NCBI GenBank assembly: GCA_023213395.1
Contig: CM041465.1
Span: 105,717,741 to 105,781,740 of the forward strand
DNA length: 64,000 nt
Direction of reading: 5' to 3'
Source: Cycas panzhihuaensis
Taxonomy: Eukaryota > Cycadophyta
The position numbers and the translations under genes were made by a program. Each line of letters starts with the position of its first letter. Position 1 is the stretch's first letter. Under the pieces are notes generated by a model that was given only the letters and a program-made list of their open reading frames with translations, did no database searches and was not told the origin of the DNA. Shown piece after piece: positions 1 to 11,599 of the stretch.

Positions 1-751
1 AGAAAGAGGTTTCATTGTCCATAATAAGGGCATCTGGAATCCCGAAATGGCAAACAATGTGCTGGTAGACGAAGGTGGCTATCGTCTTGCTAGGCGTAGT
101 GGACAGGAGGATTGCCTCTGCCCATTTGGTGAAATACTTGGTGGCAGTCAAGATGTATTTATGTTACATAAAAGAAGGTGACGATATAGCACCAATGAGG
201 TCTAAACCCCATTGAGAAAAAGACCACAGAGATATGATAGGGTGCAAGGCCTTAGAAGGTACATGAGAGATATTGGCGTGCTCTTGGCATCGCCGACATC
301 TAAGGGCATAGGCGTGAGTGTCCTTGAAAAGGGACGGCCAGTAATAACCCATGCAGAAGATGCTTTGGGCCATAGATTGGCCCCTAAAATAGCCCCCACA
401 AATGTCATGATAGCATTCGCAGAGTATTTGGTCTACTTCGTCGGAAGCGACGCAGCGAAGCAGGATCCCATCGAAGGATCTCTTGTATAACACTTCGTCC
501 ACGAGGAGGTGTTGTCTCGCAGTGGCGCGGATACGTGACCTAACTTTGTTGCTGGCTTCAAGGCGATATTCCTGTTGAGTCAAATATCGCATAATGTCAC
601 CATGCCACTCACTATCAGCGAGCGGATGAGGAGAAGCACCTTGGACAGTTAGAATAGACTTATTGGGGAAAGAGTCATCAATGGGAACACCGCTCACATT
701 GGGAATGACAGCATCGACTAACTGTTCTGCCACTATCATTCCCTTCTTCAA
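1..751 (-). pseudogene. Element A integrase (Tat-like Ty3/gypsy), cut by left edge
   Basis: Read on the - strand, 751 to 164 encodes the integrase N-terminal zinc-binding region: a His pair (CYHDICGGYF), then CRRCQEH and WGLDLIGAIS, the junction into the catalytic core. From about 160 to 1 the core continues with the typical YFTKWAEA and FGIP strings and reaches the second catalytic Asp region (IMDNETSF) at the edge. Integrase joins retrotransposon cDNA to the host genome. The WGLDLIG / YFTKWAEA style is what I know from the Tat side of Ty3/gypsy rather than chromoviruses. A short break near 160 separates the two blocks. The core's third acidic residue and the C-terminus lie outside the window. 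Confidence 0.88.
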
Positions 752-781
752 CTTCCTATTAATGACTTACAAATTGAATTC

Positions 782-1342
782 TTAAAGTAGGATGGCCCAA
801 CGACCTGCCCTACCTATCAAGTCTGAACGAGTAAGCAAATAACATAAGGGATCGGATTGGACGATCACCTTGGTAGTATTGTCGAGCAAGTAATGCCTGA
901 ACTTCTTGGTCGCATGGACCAAGGAGAGGCATTCCTTCTTGGCGGGAAGATAGTTTAGCTCAACAGCCATGAGGGTGTGGCTGATGAAATAGATTACCCT
1001 CTCGATTCCCGAATCATCCTCCTATGCAAGCATTGCACCCAGGGATTCATCGATTACTGAGGTGTACAAGATGAAGGGCCTATCGAAGCGAGGAGGTGCC
1101 AACGTAGGAGCAGAAATGAGAGTTTCCTTGAGTCCTGCAAAGGCTTGTTGGGTCTTGTCAGACCAAACAAATGGGGCTCCTTTCCCCAATAGGTTGGTAA
1201 GGGGTTTGGCATTTATGACAAAGTCTGCCAAAAAATGCCTAAGGAAGCCGAGCCTACCTAGAAATAACTTAATCTGTCATTGGGTTCTAGGAGGCAGCAT
1301 GTCAAGGATTGCCTTGACTTTTTCTAGATTGATTTAGATTCC
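782..1342 (-). pseudogene. Element A RNase H region (decayed)
   Basis: Two fragments follow the RT. 1231-1022 carries FADFVINAKPLTNLL-like RT/RNase H linker and DESLGAMLA, the RNase H core start. 970-782 carries LSLVHATKKFRHYLL and RAGRWAILL, its end. RNase H degrades the RNA of the RNA/DNA hybrid during reverse transcription. Fragments are separated by single stop codons: TAG at 1022-1024 and TAA at 782-784, where relatives have Gln, so this is one pseudogene rather than separate genes. More stops lie between 1231 and 1342, including a TGA in place of Arg. Confidence 0.82.
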
Positions 1343-2263
1343 TTACTGTGACATAAGGAAACCTAAGAGTTTACCTGAAGTAACAGTAAACATGCATTTA
1401 AGTGGGTTTAAACTGACGTGATACTTGTGGCATCGTATGAAGATGGCCCGCAAGTCACAGGGATGATGGGCTCTGGTATGCAAAAGACCCATCATGTCAT
1501 CCATGAAGACCTCCAACATGTTGTTGATGAGGTCATGAAAAATGAAATACATGGCTCTCTGATAGGCAGCCCCTGCATTCTTAAGACCAAAGGGCATTAC
1601 CTTGTAGGCAAAGGTACCCCATGGTGTGGTGAAGGTTGTCTTGTGGCGGTCTTTAGGAGATATCTGGATTTGGTTATAGTCGGAGAAGCCGTCCATTAAG
1701 GACATGACTTCGAATCGAGTCGTACGATCGATTATTTGATCGATAAAGGGGAGAGGAAAGTTGTTCTTAGGACAAGCATTATTAATGTCACAGAAGTTGA
1801 CACATATACGAATGGTCCCGTTCTTCTTGTCAATGAGAATGATGTTCGATACCCACTTGGGGTAATCAATGGAAGAGATGAGTCCTACATACAAAAGCTT
1901 TTCAACCTCCATCTTGACGGTGGCTAAAAGTTTGAGATAGAGAGGACGCTGCCTCTGGCGCACAGGGTGAGCATCAGGAACAGTCGTAAGGTTGTGCGTG
2001 ACGATGGAGGGGTCGATTCCCTTCATGTCAGAGTAGTCCCACGCGAACACATCACAGAATTCTTGGAATAGGAGGGAGTATTCCCTCACTTCATCATGAG
2101 TATATTCCACCTCTACCTTAATGATCTTGCCCAGGGCGAGGACTATGTCCTGAGTTTCCCCCATACACATAGCATTCCCCTCCTCGAAATGGAGGGTGGC
2201 AAGATCAACAGGCAGAGATGAAACGAAGGATGGGATCGAGTCGGCTAATGTGGACCTAATCAC
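1343..2263 (-). pseudogene. Element A reverse transcriptase
   Basis: A 306-codon stretch with the ordered Ty3/gypsy RT blocks: the DVFAWDYSDMKGIDP lead-in, KVEVEKLL-like thumb, SNIILIDKKNGTIRICVNF, DINNACPKNNFPLP, MDGFSDYNQI and FGLKNAGAAYQRAM, then the catalytic box FMDDM with both Asp codons intact at 1496-1501. It copies the element RNA into cDNA. DINNACPKDNFPLP-like wording is typical of the Tat/Athila branch. This is the longest undamaged coding block of element A. It continues through stop codons into the RNase H region, so a functional polyprotein is not possible. Confidence 0.92.
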
Positions 2264-3161
2264 TAAGATCTTCTAGTGGCCAAGCTTATGGTGACCAGAA
2301 GGTAAATTGGGTGTGGAGCCCACTAAGTGCTCCAACAAAGCCTCGTCATCCTCGAAGTAGTCCACCCCATTGATGACCTGACTTCGAATGGATGAGGTAT
2401 GAGATGGCATGGGAGCGATATGACCAGTATGACCTGTAAGCTGCCCAACATCCCTAAGGGACTCTAAGGGAGAGTCAAGGAGATATCCCTTCTAAAAAGT
2501 AAGAGGGAAACTCTCAACGCCATCACTTGTGGAAGGTGATGGATAGGGAGAACTAGGAATCTGCTGGTCAACTCTAGTAATGGTCTACGATACGGGAGAG
2601 TGATTGGGCTTTCTGACAAAAGGGTCCTAGGTGGAGACCTAGAATGAGAAGAGTGCCCCCCACCAGCGCGAAGGAAGGAAATCGAGTGAGGAAGGTCCTC
2701 ATCCTCACTGTGGGACCCGTCATCGCCAAACATGGCAAGGTATCCATAGCTTCCGACACCGATGGGGGTGAAATGAGTCAAATCAGAAGAAGAAGATGCA
2801 GGATCTTCTTCATGGTAAGAGGGATCAGGGATACTAATTGAGTAGGCTGAGGCATGATTAGAAGGGCCTTTACTTCCCTTCGTATGGCCATGGCTCACCT
2901 GGGTAGAAGGTCTAGTTTGTTTTGCGAGTGGTCACTCGTGAGAGACAACTCTCATTTGTCCGTTATGGACAAACTTAAGTTGCCTCCAACGGGTGGAACA
3001 CACGGCTCCCATTTGGTCAAGCCATGGTTGACCTAGGAGGAGGTTGTAATCAACATCCACACGAGGACAACGATGTCGATAAGGACAATCTTATCCTCGA
3101 GGGTAAGAGGTATCGAGACAGATCCCAGAGGAGTCTTCTCGCTACCATCGTAACCCTGACA
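2264..3161 (-). other. Element A protease-to-RT spacer
   Basis: About 0.9 kb separates the protease from the RT in element A. A - strand open stretch at 2898-2464 is rich in Ser, His, Pro and acidic residues and matches no domain I know. Long Ser-rich linkers between PR and RT occur in Tat-type elements. I assign no function and treat it as part of the pol pseudogene. Confidence 0.5.
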
Positions 3162-3491
3162 TCACCATGGAATAAGTTCCAAGGCAGAAATGCCAAGCTC
3201 TTGCATGACGCGCAAGGGCATGGCATTGACAGAAGAACCATTGTCTACGACAATTCCTCGCAATGTGTAATCGGGAGTATCTATGGTAATCGTGAAAGAG
3301 AAGTTCCATTGGCGTTCCCTTCCACTGGCTAGGGGAAGATCTCTAAGATCAAAGGAGATGATGGGTTCACAACTTTGGGTTATACCCAAAGCATGAACAG
3401 GCGCATCATTTGATCCTAAAGCTTCCAAGAGGAGCATTTGTTGCTTAGAGCAGCTTCTCAAGACGTCCATGATGGACATCCCGGTAGCCAC
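3162..3491 (-). pseudogene. Element A aspartic protease
   Basis: A 109-codon - strand stretch with the retroviral-type aspartic protease core: LRGIVVDNGSSVNAMP, where D-N-G stands at the catalytic D-[ST]-G position, followed by the LRVMQELGI helix. It would cleave the Gag-Pol polyprotein. The motif resembles the IDGGSSVN / DSGSSLN forms of Tat-type proteases. Asn at the middle position may be mutation or lineage variation. It sits between gag (4002-6021) and RT (1343-2263), the normal gag-pro-pol order. Confidence 0.78.
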
Positions 3492-4001
3492 AGTAAGAAG
3501 CTCTTCAACAACAGAAAAAGGCTTACCCCGCCCTGTGGGTTGGGTAAGGGCTCTCTTAAAGTCAAAGCGACTCGGGCAGACAGGAATGCTCTTGGGAAGC
3601 GCAGGAATCTCCAGAGGAATGGCTTCCGGAGGAGGATCAAGAGGAGATGTAGATGCAGAGGCACCAGTTGTCTCTTTCGCGACTTAAGACCGAGTTAAGG
3701 TATAAAGGGGAGTGGTCTCAAGTATCTGGATCATCTTCTTTCCCTTGTTACGGGATCGTGAAGGTGAAGGAGTATGATGGTCAAGGGAGCACGAAGAGGA
3801 TGATGAACCTCGCATACCCTTCCCTCTACCATGCGAAGGGCAAGAATTGGGGGATCTATCCCGATTCTGATTGTTTCTTTGTTGGGTGTTGCGATCACAC
3901 TCCCCATATTTGGGGAATGGATCTCTATGAACGGGTTGATCGAGATAGGGTCTTGATTCCCGTCTAGGAGACGAATCACGCGATGGGGCATCACATGGGT
4001 G

Positions 4002-6021
4002 TTACGCCCAATAATGTGAGTCATCGTAAAAACATTCCCCATGGATGGAGCACCACCTCTTCTCAAGGGGAGGATCGGCTCTCCTCGCCTGAGAAGGCTG
4101 GGTACTACCCCCTTTGGGGGGAACGGCATAAGAGGCTTGTTGAATTGGTTTGTGGGAGGTTAGTGATGAAGGGGTTTGGAGTTTAAGCTCCTTCATCATA
4201 CACTCGAATGAGCATATAGCAGAAGTAAGGGGGTCTAAAGTCCTCTCAGTAGGATGAGAGGTAGACCTGGCAGGTTGCGAAGGTTTGGTTTCCTTGGATG
4301 GGGGAGGTGCCTTATGACGTTGTGAGGGCTTAAGAGGCCTCTTGAGTCTGGCTTAGATCTCAATAGCCTCCAACACTAAGCACTTCGCGATCGCAGAGTT
4401 GCACGTGGTTACCCCCATTTTGAGGACTTCCACATACACTTCGGGGCGAAGTGCATTAACGAATAGATCTCGCTTCAACTCCTCAGGCAATATGGCCTTA
4501 GTGGAGTGAAGGAGATCATGGAATCGCCTCACAAAGTCATGATTCATTTCATCATGACCTTGTTTAAGCGAAAGGAGCAATTTCATTTTGCTCTCGAATG
4601 CACGGGCTACGTCAAAGTAATTGACAAATTCATCCACCGATTACTGGAATGAAGAAATAGAGTGGGCAGGGAGACGGTAGAACCATTTAAGGGCGTTGCC
4701 CTGCAAGGATTGCAGAAATGGCTTCATTAGGATGTGGTCGTAAGCCCAATAGTCTATGCACGCCATAGAGAAACTACGCACGTGCTCAACTAGGTCTTAC
4801 GACGAAGTTCCATCGAATTTAGGAACTTCAGGAAGGTGAGGCAGCAGATTAGTTCTTAACGCCTCAACGGATAGTGACGTCGACCTATAGTCCATGAAGG
4901 GACATGCTCTTACATAGGCCAAAGGATCAACAAATGGCAAAGAGACAGGAATGGATGGGGGTGGTAAACCCATCCCTCTTTAGGGAAATACCCCTTGTTA
5001 GAAGGAGGTTTGAGGATAAATGCCTTGGAAGGGAGGTACATTCCCTTACGAAGGCATGGCGAAAGGAATCGCGCTGGAAGACGGGAAAGAAGGGTGCAGG
5101 ACCGGATTTTGCCCATATAGGCCACTCGTAGGTGGTGCAACCCCATATAGGTGTAATGGATCCACCCCATAAGCTAGAAGATGGTTTCCCCTACCCTACC
5201 CCCAAGGTTAAGATGCATAACCCAGGGGCAAATAAAAGGAAGGACCACTGGATGGGTTTTGAATATAAGTGGGAGCAGGTCCCACATAGTTAGTAGTAGT
5301 AGCACTAGTAGGACCTCTAGGCCTACTAGGAAACGCATGCGCCACGTTTGAAGGTGGCGCATTCGTTTGACTTGGGAATGGCATGCTAACCCCAAGTTGG
5401 GGAAAGGACATGCCGTGAATGGGTCCTGAAGAAGCAAGACCATGGCTAGGAATAGATGGTACAACACTTGTCCTAGAAGCAGGTGTGGACACGCCATTGT
5501 GCATGGGCGGAAGGGTCATTTGTCGTAGGAGGCACATGTGCAGATGAAGAAGGCGCCCTACTGTGCAAGGCTTCTTCAAACCACCTGGGACGTGGTTCAA
5601 GGTGAATTGCTCGAAAGTACTTGCTAATCGCTTCAACCACATCGGTAGGAGGGGTATCCTCGTAGCCATACGAGGTCGATGGGACCTCAAATGTTGGGGA
5701 CCCCTCAGGGCACTCCTCATAAGACTCACCAATCAGATGGTGAGTCTCGTGAAGAGGCGAGCCTTCTGCTACATGAGTAGAAGGATGAAGATTGGAAGGG
5801 TAAAGTTGGTTACCCAGATAATAGATGGGATCGTCACCCTCGTGGGTGGATCCCAGAATAGATGCGGGAAACTCTTGAGTTCCCAAGACTAAGGTATGGT
5901 AGGCCCAATCAGAATGGTAACCTTCCATTATCGAACCAGAATCTGACGATGGAAGGGAACAATACGATGGGTCTTCTAACAATGTTGGCAGACCTCGCAA
6001 GCAACGCCAGAAACGTCGCAT
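4002..6021 (-). pseudogene. Element A gag (capsid region, decayed)
   Basis: Gag forms the virus-like particle. Upstream blocks at 6021-5473 and 5732-5208 are Pro/Ser-rich. From about 4900 to 4353 comes the Retrotrans_gag capsid domain: HVRSFSMACIDYW, GNALKWFYRLPA, then the 94-codon open stretch at 4637-4353 with MNHDFVRRFHDLLHSTK and ELKRDLFVNALRPEVY. From 4199 to 4002 there is a Cys/His knuckle-like stretch (WCSIHGECFYDDSHYW), the Tat-type variant of the gag zinc knuckle. Stops interrupt it at several points, so it is a pseudogene. The start codon is uncertain. I placed the 5' limit at the first Met of the upstream open block. Confidence 0.75.
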
Positions 6022-6171
6022 GCAACGCCTTTACGAACGTTGTAAGAAGAAAGTAAAAGGTATGAAATAAGCACGTTGGGGGCTACCCAACTAAAAAACA
6101 AGACAAGAAAGCTGCCTAAAAGCAAGAACACCAATAGGAAAGGGAAACGAGACTAGTTCCCTTACTGGCAA

Positions 6172-6189
6172 TCCCCGGTATGGTCGCCA
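6172..6189 (-). other. Element A primer binding site, tRNA-Asp type
   Basis: On the - strand this reads TGGCGACCATACCGGGGA. It matches TGGCGCCGTTGCCGGGGA, the tRNA-Asp-type primer site used by many Athila/Tat elements, at 14 of 18 positions by my count. It lies between the gag block and the proposed LTR, as a primer site should. Confidence 0.7.
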
Positions 6190-8782
6190 GTAAAACGCTA
6201 CCCGCGGGGTGGTTCCTACGTTTAGTAAGAAATGAGTTAGGTCAATGGCAAGGACTCACTTCGTAGGGCATCCGTGCGCCAGAGCATAGATTTGGGACCT
6301 ACAGAGGTCCCTGGTTGCTTCTAGGTAGTTACAAAAAGTAAGGCCTTCCTACCCCTCGAATGGTTGGGAAGAGGAGGAAAGGGCCTAGCAGGTTACGTCT
6401 TCTCAAGGAGGTGAGAAGGCAACATGTGCAGGAGATGTGTGTGTAATGTAGTGTCTATGTGTAGGCTGGTCAAGAGAACAAGGTGCGAGTAGCTCTAACT
6501 TGAAAAGAACTATCTAAGTGTAATAGATTAACTGCTAAATAAAAGATACGTAAAGTGCAAGTATGCGTTCTTTTCTTCGTTTCAGTTTCCTATGTGTTTC
6601 TTAACATGCATGCATATGTATAAGGAACAATGCTATAAGGAAAAGACACAAAGAGAAGAGGAATACCTATACCGGAGTCTGAACGGAGCGTTACGCGTCT
6701 CATTGCCTCCCGTGCCTTCCTGCTCCACTTATTGCATATGCAAAACCGATCGGCAATGGTTGCCGTGAATAGCCAAAGAGGGGCTAGCTTACCTCCCCAA
6801 TGTATGCAAAAAGCGAGAAGCAAATGATGGAAAATGACAGAAAAATAACAAATACGAAACTAACATGTAAATGGGCTTATTTCATGCGCAACTCCACAAA
6901 CGCGAGATCCTGTTAATCAAATAAACAGGTTTCTCCCTCTCAGAAGAGGGGCCACAAGATAGATCTAATATATATATCTAAACTTAGAAGAAATAGAATC
7001 AAACTAAGTTAAGCATGTGCATATTATTTAATGAAACAACTCCAACAAGATTTCCGCAAACAGTCACTTCAACCGACATCCAAAACAAGAGAGTAGCCTC
7101 GGAATGGCTAACTCACCTACGGATAGTCTCCACTTGGCCTCGGGAAAGGAAAATGGACTTACATCAATAACATAGGGTAGCAAACAACAGGAAGGAAAAA
7201 GTAACGGGATGGTATGCAGGCACACCCAAAGGACGAGGTGCTACGAGTAGCAAATCATCCAAGTGGATGGGTTGCAAGTTGTAAGCCAACGAAAAGTGGT
7301 TTTAGGGCTTATGAGGTGCTCAAAACCAGCGAATAGGGGGCTGGAACCAGCATGGAAAGGGGCTACCAATGCTGGTTCAGACTTGAGAAATGGGTTCCCG
7401 AGTCTCTGGCCAAACTCTAAGGGAGGCAATAAGTGCAGGGGGAAAGGAAATAAGGGTTTAGACCCTTGGAGAGAAGGTTTGCAAGGGGGACTGGCCCCGC
7501 CTTTCTCCCTCAAATTTCCTTTATGTCACCCCCTCTACACAGCCACCTTAAGGCAGGCTTGCAAGACTGTAAGGGAAAGCACTACACTCTCAAATCTAAA
7601 GATTTAGTGCTAAACTAGATAGAGAACCAAGAAAGTAAATGGAACAAATATTTATTCATAAAAATAGTAGGAAAATAGCATGAATTACAAAGTAAACAAG
7701 TAGAGTACCTTGTAGTGAAGAGAAGGAGTATGTATCTACTAGAAAATAGCAGAAAAACCCAGCACTTAGCAAGGTTTTATGGCAGGTTTTAAGGAGGAGA
7801 CCAATGTGAGAGAAATCCTTGTGATTTGGGACCCTTTGGAACATGTTCTTTGGAAAACCTTGAGAAGTATCCTTCTTGCAACTTTATGGACCTGCAAAAA
7901 GATGTTTGAGCCTATTGGTCCTGAGCATGAGAGACAGCAATGGTCTCTGTATGAAGAGCAGCAGCTGAAAGTCTCTGTTCTACAGTAGTTTCTATGAAGG
8001 ATTCGTAGAGTTGCATGTAAAAATGAGCTAAGAAGATTGGAAAATGAAGAAGTCCTTTAGTTTTATTCCCTGCAGACCCTTAGTGACTGTTGAGGGTCTT
8101 AGGGAAGTTGAAACGCGTGGGCGCCATGTGGCAGTTCCACGGAAAGAGCGGGAACTGCCGCGTGATTTTAAAAAAGTTTTTTAAACAATATATCACAGAA
8201 ACTTCGCAGCACTACCAAGAAGATCGTGGTACCACTAAGTTTACAGTGGTACGAGCCTGGAAACAAAATTAAGGCCAAAACAGGGGTTTGGAGCTAAATA
8301 AGGAGCAAATCAAGGCTGGAAACAGCTAGGAGCTAGCACTCAGGTGGCTGACAAGTGGCCAGGAAGGAGAATCGGGTCTCAACCAAGGATTCAATCATAC
8401 TTGGGAGAAATCGAAACATGAGCAAGGCATCGTCAAAAGACGAAACACGACTGGATAGGGCGTCCTGAGGGGCTATGGAGATGACACGGGTGGCTATGTG
8501 CCATATGGGGTGTAGCATTCGCTGAAGAATGCCCCCATTGTGAGTTGTCATAGGCTGAAAGGCATGTGGTAAGCACATGCAGTGTGATCAAGCAAGAAGA
8601 CAATGCAATCATACAAATGGCAAGCAAGCATGTGTCAGGCAATCTACACTAAACAACCTCGGTCAAACAAGAGCTGAGAGAAGCGAGAACATATACCTGA
8701 GCTTACCTAAGTCGATGCATCTCGAGTCCATTCCTGGTAGCCAGGAAACACCATGTTATGCCTTTACACCCTAGGTCTTACA
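6190..8782 (-). repeat. Element A 5' LTR (about 2.6 kb)
   Basis: The inner edge directly follows the primer site and reads GTAAAAC on the + strand. The outer edge ends ..GGTCTTACA at 8782. These form a near TGTAA..TTACA terminal pair with the first base lost. The outer edge is also where element B's integrase reading stops, which independently supports the boundary. The segment holds no intact gene: open stretches at 7241-7513 and 7263-7607 are G/C-rich chance frames. A matching second copy would lie left of the window, so the limits cannot be confirmed here. LTRs of a few kb are normal for Tat/Athila elements. Confidence 0.55.
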
Positions 8783-9200
8783 TATAGACTTAAAGGTGTA
8801 ACAATCTTATCCTATCAACGTCTTAGCACGTTTCAAGTACTAGTAAATTTGGGGTCCCGATCACATACTACTATAGAAGAGAAACCATGGATACAGAAAA
8901 TGGATCGAATATAGATATCCGCTAGGCAAGGGGATTTGTATGAGGCATGGATAGTTAGGAAATGAGCATACTTTGTGAGTCTATTGATAACCACCCATAT
9001 GGAATCAAATCCCACAAATATTGGTAATTCAATAATAAAATCCATGGTAATATCTTAACTATTTACTATGTGGTATATACAAGGGCTAAAGGGGACCAGG
9101 TTAGGCCTTTGTTTTAACCTTGTTCCTTTGGTAAACATTGCATTTAGAGATAAATAAGAGGATTAAGGCTTTCATATTTGGCTAATAGAAATATTATTAA
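8783..9200 (-). pseudogene. Element B integrase fragment (chromovirus-like Ty3/gypsy)
   Basis: Read on the - strand: a CQR-type end of the zinc finger, then MDFIIELP, GFDSIWVVINRLTKYAHF with the first catalytic Asp position changed (VIN for VVD), and VVCDRDPKFTST with the second catalytic Asp. The reading decays after about 30 more codons and stops at 8782/8783, exactly at the outer edge of element A's LTR. The missing half (the conserved HPQTDGQ region onward) should lie beyond A, outside the window. If so, the 5 bp at 8783-8787 (tatag) are the expected target duplication. Confidence 0.83.
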
Positions 9201-9499
9201 ATATGATGATGGGTTTTATCAAGTCTTGAATGACTGTTAAGGGGAGTGAAATGGTATTCAGATAGAATTCTTGGGATTAATGATGATGGGGCTAGACAAA
9301 TTTATAATTTTGATATAATAACAAGGAGTTTTGTAAAGACCAGTCTTTTTGGGAGTGGACCTTAGATGTCCATTTATTAAAATTTAGTTGTGTGTTATTT
9401 GCAATTATTAGAACTATTAACCTTAATGGTTTAGGTATGGAGATTATATGGATGACTAGTTCAATGAGAGGAGCCTCTATTGGAAGATGAGAGAGTATC

Positions 9500-9830
9500 A
9501 ACAATAATATTCTCTTTTTCCTTCTTATATAAGATTTCAAAATCAAAGACTTGTAGATGATTAATCCATTTTTGCTTACTCTTGATAGAGGTTTTGTTAG
9601 TCAAGCAGGAGGCAAAAGCTATTGTGGTCAGTCAAGATATTGAATTTGGCCCAAAAGATATTGATTCCACTTATGGAATATGTGTAAGACAACTTTTATT
9701 TCTTTATGATATATGGATAAGAAACATCCATGATCTTTAAATTTCCTACTTTCAAATGCTATGGGATAAAAATCTTACATAAAAATGACACCTAAACTAG
9801 AACCTAAGAGAAGCCCAAATAGGGGAACAA
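9500..9830 (-). pseudogene. Element B RNase H remnant
   Basis: The - strand reading gives IAFESRKFKDHGCFLSIYHK and KVVLHIFHKWNQYLLGQ, clear counterparts of the chromovirus RNase H core (usually AFESRKL..., LSIYDKEMLAI, WRQYLLG). Flanking codons contain several stops. It sits correctly between RT (upstream, higher coordinates) and integrase. Confidence 0.72.
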
Positions 9831-9959
9831 GTCATGATAGCCTTAAGGTTGTCAAAGGCTAGATCTACCTCTAGAGACCATAGAAAGGCATATTTTTAGA
9901 GTAAGTTTGTTAGTGGGGTGGCAATAGAGACATAGTTTTAGATAAATTAGTAATAGAAC

Positions 9960-10640
9960 CTTGTGAGACCAAAGAAAGATCTAAGTTAGATTTTGGCCAG
10001 GTGGTGATGACAAAAATTTTATTTGGGTTAACTCAGACTCCATCTAACGAAATGATATGGCCCAAATAATAAAGCTTAATTTTTCCAAATTCACATTTGG
10101 ATAACTTTGGCATAGAGCTTATGATGATTAAGGATCTAAAGAATGGTCTCTAAATGTTAAAGGGGAGTATGTAAATTTAGTCTATATACTAAGATGTTGT
10201 CAAAAAAATAATGATAAATTTCTGAAGATATGATGCAAAGACTTTATGCATCAAGGTGTAAACTATTACTAGAGTATTATAAAGACCAAAAGGTATTACT
10301 TAAAATTTGAAGTACCCATGATATATGTGAAAAGCAAATTTAAGATGATCTTCTTGGGTTATAGGAATTTGTTAGTACCCAGATTGAAGGTATAGCTTGG
10401 GAAAATTTATGGCCGTATATATCTTATCAAGTACATCATTAATTTGAGGTGTAGGAAATTTATTCTTGATCATGATCTTATTAAGTTCATGATAATCAAC
10501 ACAGAGGAAGAAAGCCCCATCTTTTTTCCTAACTAGGCTAATAGGTGTAACATAGGGGCTTTTGTTGGGCAAGACGATGCCTATGTCCATCAACTTGTTT
10601 GTGATTTTCTCAATTTTATTCTTTGAAAATATAAATTGTT
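9960..10640 (-). pseudogene. Element B reverse transcriptase remnant, catalytic box mutated
   Basis: Positions 10593-10372 encode MMDIGIVLPNKSPYVTPISL, VRKKDGAFFLCVDYHELNKI, IKNKFPTPQINDVLDKI and the LYLQSGY block, ordered RT motifs. Further on, about 10216-10190, the catalytic box reads FFDNILVY: the second Asp is Asn (codon at 10196-10198), where relatives have FFDDILVY. This polymerase could not work. The region between is full of stops and frame changes. Confidence 0.8.
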
Positions 10641-11099
10641 ATATGGGCAAAGGTTGATGAAGTAATGAGGGGTTTTTAAGTTGATGGAATGGTAGAAACC
10701 ATGATCTTGGGGGAGAGGGAGTTTGTGAGATGTAGAGCAAATATGGATTGGTATTTATGGAGAAGGTTATGGATATGTGGTTGAATGTTACCATCAAGTT
10801 AGATATTATTGATTCAAATAATAAATTGACACTATTGTTTAAAGTTTTGTATATTTACTTAGGAGTTATGACTCGATTAGGAGGGGTGGAATTAGATGCT
10901 ATATAGTTTATATATTTGACCCATGTGGTCTTTGAATAAAATAAAAGGATTATTAGGGAAGTTGTTCATATTGTATGTTTTCAGACTTTGGAGCCATTAG
11001 ACTCTAAGAATGGCATTAGAACCTTCTATTGATAGGGCATAAAAAACTAAAGTGAGTCGATAAGTGTCAATTTAGTCCTAAAGGTTTTAATTATTCTAG

Positions 11100-11260
11100 C
11101 ATAATGTAATGTCTTATGGCCAAGTAAAGAATAAGTAAATCTAGTTTTGTGGAAAATATAAAGGTTTAATTAATGAGCTATGCAGATATCAATGAAATCT
11201 AAATATGTACCACCATCAATCAATATTGAAATGGGTGTTTTTTGAAGGTTTCCTTTCACT
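11100..11260 (-). pseudogene. Element B protease remnant
   Basis: The - strand reading gives PISILIDGGTYLDFIDI, matching the chromovirus protease core (normally VLIDSGSTHNFI), with DGG at the active site. The sequence around it has multiple stops. Its place between the gag remnant and RT fits gag-pro-pol order. Confidence 0.62.
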
Positions 11261-11599
11261 TGAAGTGGTTATAGTTAGAAAGTAGAGGAAACAACAAACA
11301 GGGAGATTTTATTGTGGGGGTTGAGTGGTGATAAATTTTATAGGGGCTTATCATCTTACATAGCCTTTTCTTCAATTTCATAATCATCTACTAGGTTTAA
11401 GTTAATTGTGAAAATCATTAGCCTTACCTTGCACACCTTAGTATAGTCTAAGGTCTATTTTTATGAATATTTGACACATAGGCCAGTCTTTCACTGATAA
11501 TTTGCTTCTATAGATGGATGTGAAAAAGTCCTACAATTAATCCTGCTTGAGGGCATTAAGTTTCTTATGATCAAGGGTGATGTTACTACTAATCTAGAA

